Assembly (NCBI RefSeq): GCF_032854445.1
Contig: NC_088306.1
Location: 26,819,764 to 26,883,763 of the forward strand
Origin: Liolophura sinensis
Lineage: Eukaryota; Mollusca; Polyplacophora; Chitonida; Chitonidae
DNA: 64,000 nucleotides
Direction of reading: 5' to 3'
In this document: positions 59,125 to 64,000 of the stretch, one piece after another
How the letters are laid out: each line of letters begins with the position of its first letter
How positions within the stretch are numbered: position 1 is the stretch's first letter
Notes under the pieces: generated by a model
The model's database searches: none
Told to the model about the DNA's origin: nothing
Seen by the model: only the letters and a program-made list of their open reading frames with translations
Translations under genes and position numbers: made by a program

Positions 59125-59381
59125 TTTATTTATTTATTTGATTGGTGTTTTACGCCATAATCAAGAATATTTCACTTATACGACGGCGGCCAGCATTATG
59201 GTGGTTGGAAACGGGGCAGAGCCCGGGGGAAACCCACGACCAGCCGCAGGTTGTTGACAGACCTTCCCACGTACGACCGGAGAGGAAGCCAGCATGAGCT
59301 GGACTTGAACTCACAGCAACCGCATTAATGAGAGACTCCCGGGTCATCACGCTGCGCTAGCGCGCTAACCAACTGAACCAC
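59125..59381 (-). mobile_element. V-SINE (RUDI-like), near full length, 12-bp target duplication
   Basis: Minus orientation. The tail is seen as TTTATTTATTTATTTG, the full body is present, and a tRNA head lies at the right end (CGCTAGCGCGCTAACC region, with TGGACTTGAACTC as the reversed B box). Flanked by CTGTAGTAAAAA (59113-59124 and 59382-59393). It lies just upstream of the Jockey RT/RNase H fragment. Confidence 0.95.
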
Positions 59382-59399
59382 CTGTAGTAAAAAGGTTGA

Positions 59400-60740
59400 A
59401 ATGATAAACAGATTAAAATTGTTGGAGAAAATTTTGGGTATAATATTTAGGATGAACTACCGTTTATACCTCATATTAAAATGCTTAAAGCTAAATGTAC
59501 AAAGGCTCCCCTTCCTTTCCGGCCGTAAGCGGAGATCTAAAAACTCCCCGAGGAGTCATAAAAATGTTGGATCCGGTCCATCACTAAGGTTTGAGGCTCA
59601 GCCTTGGTGCTTTTAGCACCTCGCTAGTAGAGATTTTATACGTATAGGCAAATATAAATATATACAATATGCTACACCGTTTAAAGCTCATCCAACAAAC
59701 CCTGCCTACAATTTCAATCCATCATTCCTAGACAAATACAATAAATGTCCTAATAACATCCCATCGTTCTGTCGTCGTATACGCAACCATGTTTTGCAAA
59801 CATCAAGATAGAGGATTATAGCGCCAGTGTTTTTTCCGCAGTCTCCTCCCTGGCTTCTCCCACAGCCTAAATTGATATCTGATTTACATAATTATAAGAA
59901 AACAGATACGAATCCTTTAATCACTCAGCAAAGTTTTGCTGAAATTAAGGCTGAATATCCGGATTATAAATTTATGTTCACTGACGGGTGAAAGGATAGG
60001 GGCAGGGTTGTGTTAGCGGCTGTCTTCTCTTCGTCTTACATCCTCTTCCTTGATCTTTTCTGCTGAGGCCAGGGCTATGCACCAGGCCTTGTCATATGTT
60101 TCGCACAGGGCATACCCAGAAGGCAGAGATATGCAGTGACTCGCCCTCCTGCCTTTCGGCAATACAGAATCATACATTGAAAAATCCACTCATTTTTCAT
60201 ATACTAGCCTTACATAGGAATCTAGTTAAAAGAGGTAAAGGTATTATATTCTGTTGGATACCTAGCCATATTGGTATCCATGGAAACACAGAAGTAGAGA
60301 AGCAGACAAAGGCTGCCCTTAATAAACCCATATCCCAAAATAAACTTCCACACTTTCATCCAAATTCGTCTAAAACATATTCGTCGCCTTTGGCAGGGTG
60401 AATGGTTTCTTGAGGTCCATAATAAACTATATGTAATTCACCCCATCAATGGCAATAATGCTTATACTCATGGCATGTCTCAAAGAGACCATGTTGTCTT
60501 AACGAGGTGCCGTATTGGGCATTCCCGTTTCACACATAATTATATTCTCGATGGGAGCTGTGCTGCCGAGCGTTTTGGATATGATGCTTAATATGGCATC
60601 AAACATATCCTAGTAAACAGTTGCCCATGTTCGGCCAAGATTCTACACAGTCATCACTTTATATAGGATTTGTTTGACAGCATTGCTTGCGACGTGTCGT
60701 TAAGTATTTAAAGACCATTGATCTCTATAATAATATTTAT
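59400..60740 (+). pseudogene. Jockey-like LINE: RT thumb, RNase H and C-terminus, decayed
   Basis: Begins with K-I-L-G-I-I-F (about 59430-59450), the same motif as in the minus-strand relic at 29029-29455. RNase H follows. F-T-D-G at about 59977-59988 has the next codon as TGA in place of Ser. S-A-E-A-R-A-M is near 60059 and C-S-D-S near 60129. A clean frame (60096-60401) contains F-C-W-I-P-S-H-I-G-I-H-G-N-T. The last acidic site reads E-V-E-K in place of the usual Asp. Beyond is the H-I-L-V-N-S-C-like end and F-D-S-I-A-C-D (about 60670). Several stops and frame shifts. The RT palm and the upstream gag-like ORF are missing. Confidence 0.8.
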
Positions 60741-63535
60741 GTTAAAGTGACACCATTGGGTGACCGATTGGGGTTTCACAGTGTCTTTGAGGGTAGCCCT
60801 TTTCAGGACCACTACTGGTCCTTAATGTTTGTCCTTATGATTTGTAAAGCCAGGGCCAAGTTTGAACGATTTAGAAGACTAAACATGTTGACCAGTTTAA
60901 TAGAAAGTAATGAAACCACCTTTTAACGTTCTGCCTTTTATTAGCGTCCAGTTTTATTCACTTCGAAACTGAGCGGTGTATATCTGGCCTATTCCTAAAA
61001 GAAGACATTTAGACGATCATTAAAACTTCTTGTCTTTCACCGAACTTCCCATGTAAATAACATGCTTGGTAATGCCATTTTAATGCTCCAAACTATTATT
61101 GGTTATTGGCCGCATATTTAAGGCGCTAGCCTTTCAACAATAGGTCACATGAGACGTGGGCTCAATCCTTTCTCGGACAAGGAACCTCAGAGGTTCCCCC
61201 GTTTCCATTGTTCGTGGGGCCTTGGTGTCAATAGGTACAGTGTTTATATATAAAATCGAATATGCATGTAAAACCTTTTTTGTCTTTAAAAGTGTATAAT
61301 GCTTCATAAAGTACAGATTCTGAATTATGTTTTAAATGGAAACATATAAAAGATTTCCTTCAAATACTGAATGTGATTGTTACATGTATTTGCATAAAAA
61401 CTGTTAATCTGCCAGAAATCAGTAAATCAGTTGAAATGACGCAGTACATGTACAGTTTAGGTCCAACCATGAAAAGACGATCTGAGACATTAACACATTA
61501 TCTGTGACCATTTTCTGATTTTACCCATGGGGTCTCACGGGTTCTCTGGTTTGAGTGCTGTTACGCGGAGAGATCCCTGGATTGGCTGGGGCCTTATGTA
61601 CAGAAGGTTGTCAGATATATGCAGAAGCAAAAGTATTGCAAAACCCGCATGTGTTACAACCTGGAAATTAGTCATTAATGGTTTATTCCGTTTTTGTGAT
61701 GCTTGACTGCAATTATGCTTTTAGACTTGGAGCATGGCTTAAGTGGGATAAATTACAGATCATGAATGAGTTTTGTGATGTTTGGTCATTGTACTCGAAC
61801 ATTGTTGAAGAGTTTACTTACATATGTACATGTATTGTTGTTAGGCCTAGACATTGCTGTAGATGCATGTATATTACTTTAATCTGCACTTTCATAACAT
61901 TCGGTTACAGGAGAATGTACAACAGTGCATTTATTTCTCTGTTCTCTTTGTTTTCTATTCCTTGGAAGCAGAGAAACTCAGTTATTGGAATTTACCAATA
62001 AAACAGTGAATAGTTCAGCTGCATGTATAAGATCAGAATTATACTTTTTGTACAGGTTTTTACTGTCCCATGTTTCTCTCACTCTGTGTACCACATGTTC
62101 ATGTTTTTGTAGAGGACAGAGCATCGACCTTACAGTGAAGACAGTGGGAGAGTCTGAACCTGTTGAATCTACTGATGGTGGTATGTACACCAATGGGTTA
62201 CATGTACTCCACATGTGAAATCTGTCAATTGTCTGTGTATCCATGACCGTTTGGTGAATTCTCATGTGACTGTAATCTATAACCTCAACAAAGTAGTTGT
62301 TTCCACATTCATATTCCACATTCCTACCACGTTTGTTGTGAACATTGTGTGAGTCATATTTGAACATGGAACCATTTGGGAAATCGTTCATCAGCTTTTT
62401 CTAACCATTGACTGTACAAACTTCTTTGTGAATGAGATCATTAGTGAGGCTTACGCTTCATGTACTGACAGTAAAGAAGACAGAAATGTGACTCTTCGCA
62501 GGGTTCAGGTGATGAAAGGACAGTTTGTCTGAAAACATTCCTGGTAAAAGTGCATGGCCATTGTATTCAGTACGAAGTCAATCTGTGGACATGGTGAACG
62601 GGGTGCGGGAAGATCTCACATGTGCTAATAAGAAAACCTAGAAAAATGAAGGCAATTCAGATTGTATTTCTTTCCTAATATAGCTGTAATGTTACCGTAT
62701 ACCCAACTACATGTATCCAGATGAGTATTGTCAAAACTCGAAATCTAATAATTGTTAGGAACTAAAAACACTATCACTGAGTTACAGACCGACATTTGGT
62801 TGGGGAGGGAGCACTTTTTCTGAAGCTACCTGTCCGACTGTCTTAACAGCTAATAACACCATATATTTTTATTTACTATCTCTGAGCAACCCTGATACTA
62901 GTATTCTAATGATGTCTCAAACCAAAATGATGCAGTCCAGTTTAAAATTTAAAGAATGCTGATCTTTTCACTGCCTTTTTATCCCATTGGCACGAATGTT
63001 TGTCCGTCCGTTTGTTCATCGATTCATATGACGTGCCTGCAATGGCCCGACTGGTCGAGCCAGGCACTTCAAACTTTAGATGTGCGTTCAGGTTAGGGTT
63101 CATTTAAAAATGAAGATATCCACAACCCGCGAGCGTGTTATTTCAAAAGAGGAATTACAGTTGAGGTTATTCATCACAGCCACTGTTGTATAACATGCTT
63201 CCTAAGTCTATAGATGATATATTAATCGTAAATCCTTCAGAAACCGGAAGCACGGAAGCGCCATGCGAGCCCTCCGTTAAGCTTGACTGAAGCCACACAA
63301 GGATCGGGTGACTTCACAGTGGAAACTGGCCTTTCCGAATTGTACAAATAAGTCGCGCATGGTTAGGTACTTACAATTCTGAATTGGTTAGGCTGATTCG
63401 GCAGCATGGTAGTTCTCAGTGTGGGCATTTTAACTAACTCTGGTGTGAAAACTTTACCGATGCATTTATACACTAGACTATGGCAACTAACTCTATAGTA
63501 AGCGTATAAAGGACTTCCTCACCATAGGAGCTAAA
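60740..63535. other. Low-repeat DNA; no confirmed gene
   Basis: I find no repeat shared with the rest of the window and no domain-bearing long frame. 61090-61170 is weakly tRNA-like (GTGGGCTCAATCC as a possible B box). A minus frame of 137 codons (61978-62391) and a plus frame (61925-62218) overlap without recognisable motifs. If a host gene reaches into the window, this is the most likely place. Confidence 0.4.
62113..62180 (+). other. Speculative short internal exon
   Basis: A 68-nt open stretch preceded by a pyrimidine-rich run and a TTTTTGTAG acceptor-like site, and followed by a donor-like GTATGT. In one frame it encodes about 22 hydrophilic residues (G-Q-S-I-D-L-T-V-K-T-V-G ...). No family recognised; short matches of this kind arise by chance. 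Confidence 0.2.
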
Positions 63536-63539
63536 ATGC

Positions 63540-63930
63540 TAGAAATAAGAATTTCAAATTTTGGATGTGTTCAGTTGAGGCGAAACCTATTTAAATTGGT
63601 TTCATTTCGATTAAATGTCTGGTTTCTATGGCAACCAAATATAATTGCCATTTCAACGACACTCTGTCAATAGAAGTCAAACTGTTTGAAATAGGAACTT
63701 TAGATTCGGATACATGATCATCTGAGGGTGAACTAAGACCCTATATAAATTAGGGTCATTTGGCATAAATTTCTGGTTTCTCTGGCAACCAAATGAAATG
63801 GCCATGTGAAGGACAAGATAGGCACTTCAAATTTTGGATATGTGATTAGTTGGGGGTGAGCCAACACCCTATTTAAATGGAGGTCGTATTGATTAAATTT
63901 CTTGTTTTTATGGCTTCCAGTACAACTGTT
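63540..63930 (+). repeat. ~140-bp diverged tandem repeat, about 3 copies
   Basis: Each copy has a TTCAAATTTTGGATATGTG-like segment, a GGGTGAGCCAACACCCTAT-like segment and an AAATTTCTGGTTTCTATGGC-like segment. A single diverged start occurs at 63067-63110, so the family extends further left and perhaps beyond the window. Confidence 0.8.
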
Positions 63931-64000
63931 TTGGTTATGTGTCCTTTAGGTAACAGAATAAAATAGCATTTTTTTTCCTGTAGACTTGATGGAAATACTA

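Noticed and set aside
61978-62391. 137-codon minus frame as a host gene
   Set aside because: No recognised domain and overlap with an equally plausible plus-strand frame; length alone is weak evidence in this AT-rich DNA.

Overview
This is non-coding, repeat-dense eukaryotic DNA. No intact host protein-coding gene, rRNA or functional tRNA can be recognised. The best guess is a mollusc. The evidence is several copies of a tRNA-headed SINE whose body looks like the V-SINE/RUDI family described from molluscs, a second tRNA-headed SINE of a type common in bivalves and gastropods, plus Tc1, Gmr1-like Ty3/Gypsy, Penelope-like and Jockey-like elements. Family names come from recognition, not from a search.

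Layout. 0-1.9 kb: unique-looking DNA with an (AT)n tract and a tRNA-like SINE head. 1.94-23.84 kb: two head-to-tail copies of one non-coding unit of about 7-8 kb. Copy 1 (1941-15322) carries a full-length but dead LTR retrotransposon (6900-12344). Copy 2 (15342-23842) carries a Tc1 element with an intact 335-residue transposase (22065-23072). Each insertion is absent from the other copy, so each copy documents the other's empty site. 23.8-38.7 kb: a mosaic of diverged, same-orientation repeat modules shared with each other and with the ends of the 7-8 kb units. It contains a Penelope-like RT relic, a Jockey RT relic, a 25-monomer 58-bp minisatellite and a mariner-type MITE.

39-46 kb is mostly featureless with SINE relics. 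46.4-49.8 kb holds a broken Tc1 element with a SINE nested in it. 49.5-55 kb has interrupted SINEs, a ~74-bp tandem repeat and a pair of ~215-bp dispersed repeats. 56.2-60.7 kb has further SINEs, a ~100-bp tandem repeat and two separated fragments of a Jockey-like LINE (endonuclease; RT end plus RNase H). 60.7-64 kb is mostly unremarkable, with one speculative exon and a ~140-bp diverged tandem repeat at the right edge.

The elements do not form a pathway. The window is best read as a nested insertion record. The most notable points are the LTR element whose integrase lies upstream of its RT/RNase H remnant (Ty1/copia-like order in a Ty3/Gypsy-type element, as in the Gmr1 group), the tandem 7-8 kb unit with reciprocal empty sites, and the modular repeat family that reappears from 1.9 to 38.7 kb and in one place trails a Penelope-like coding remnant.
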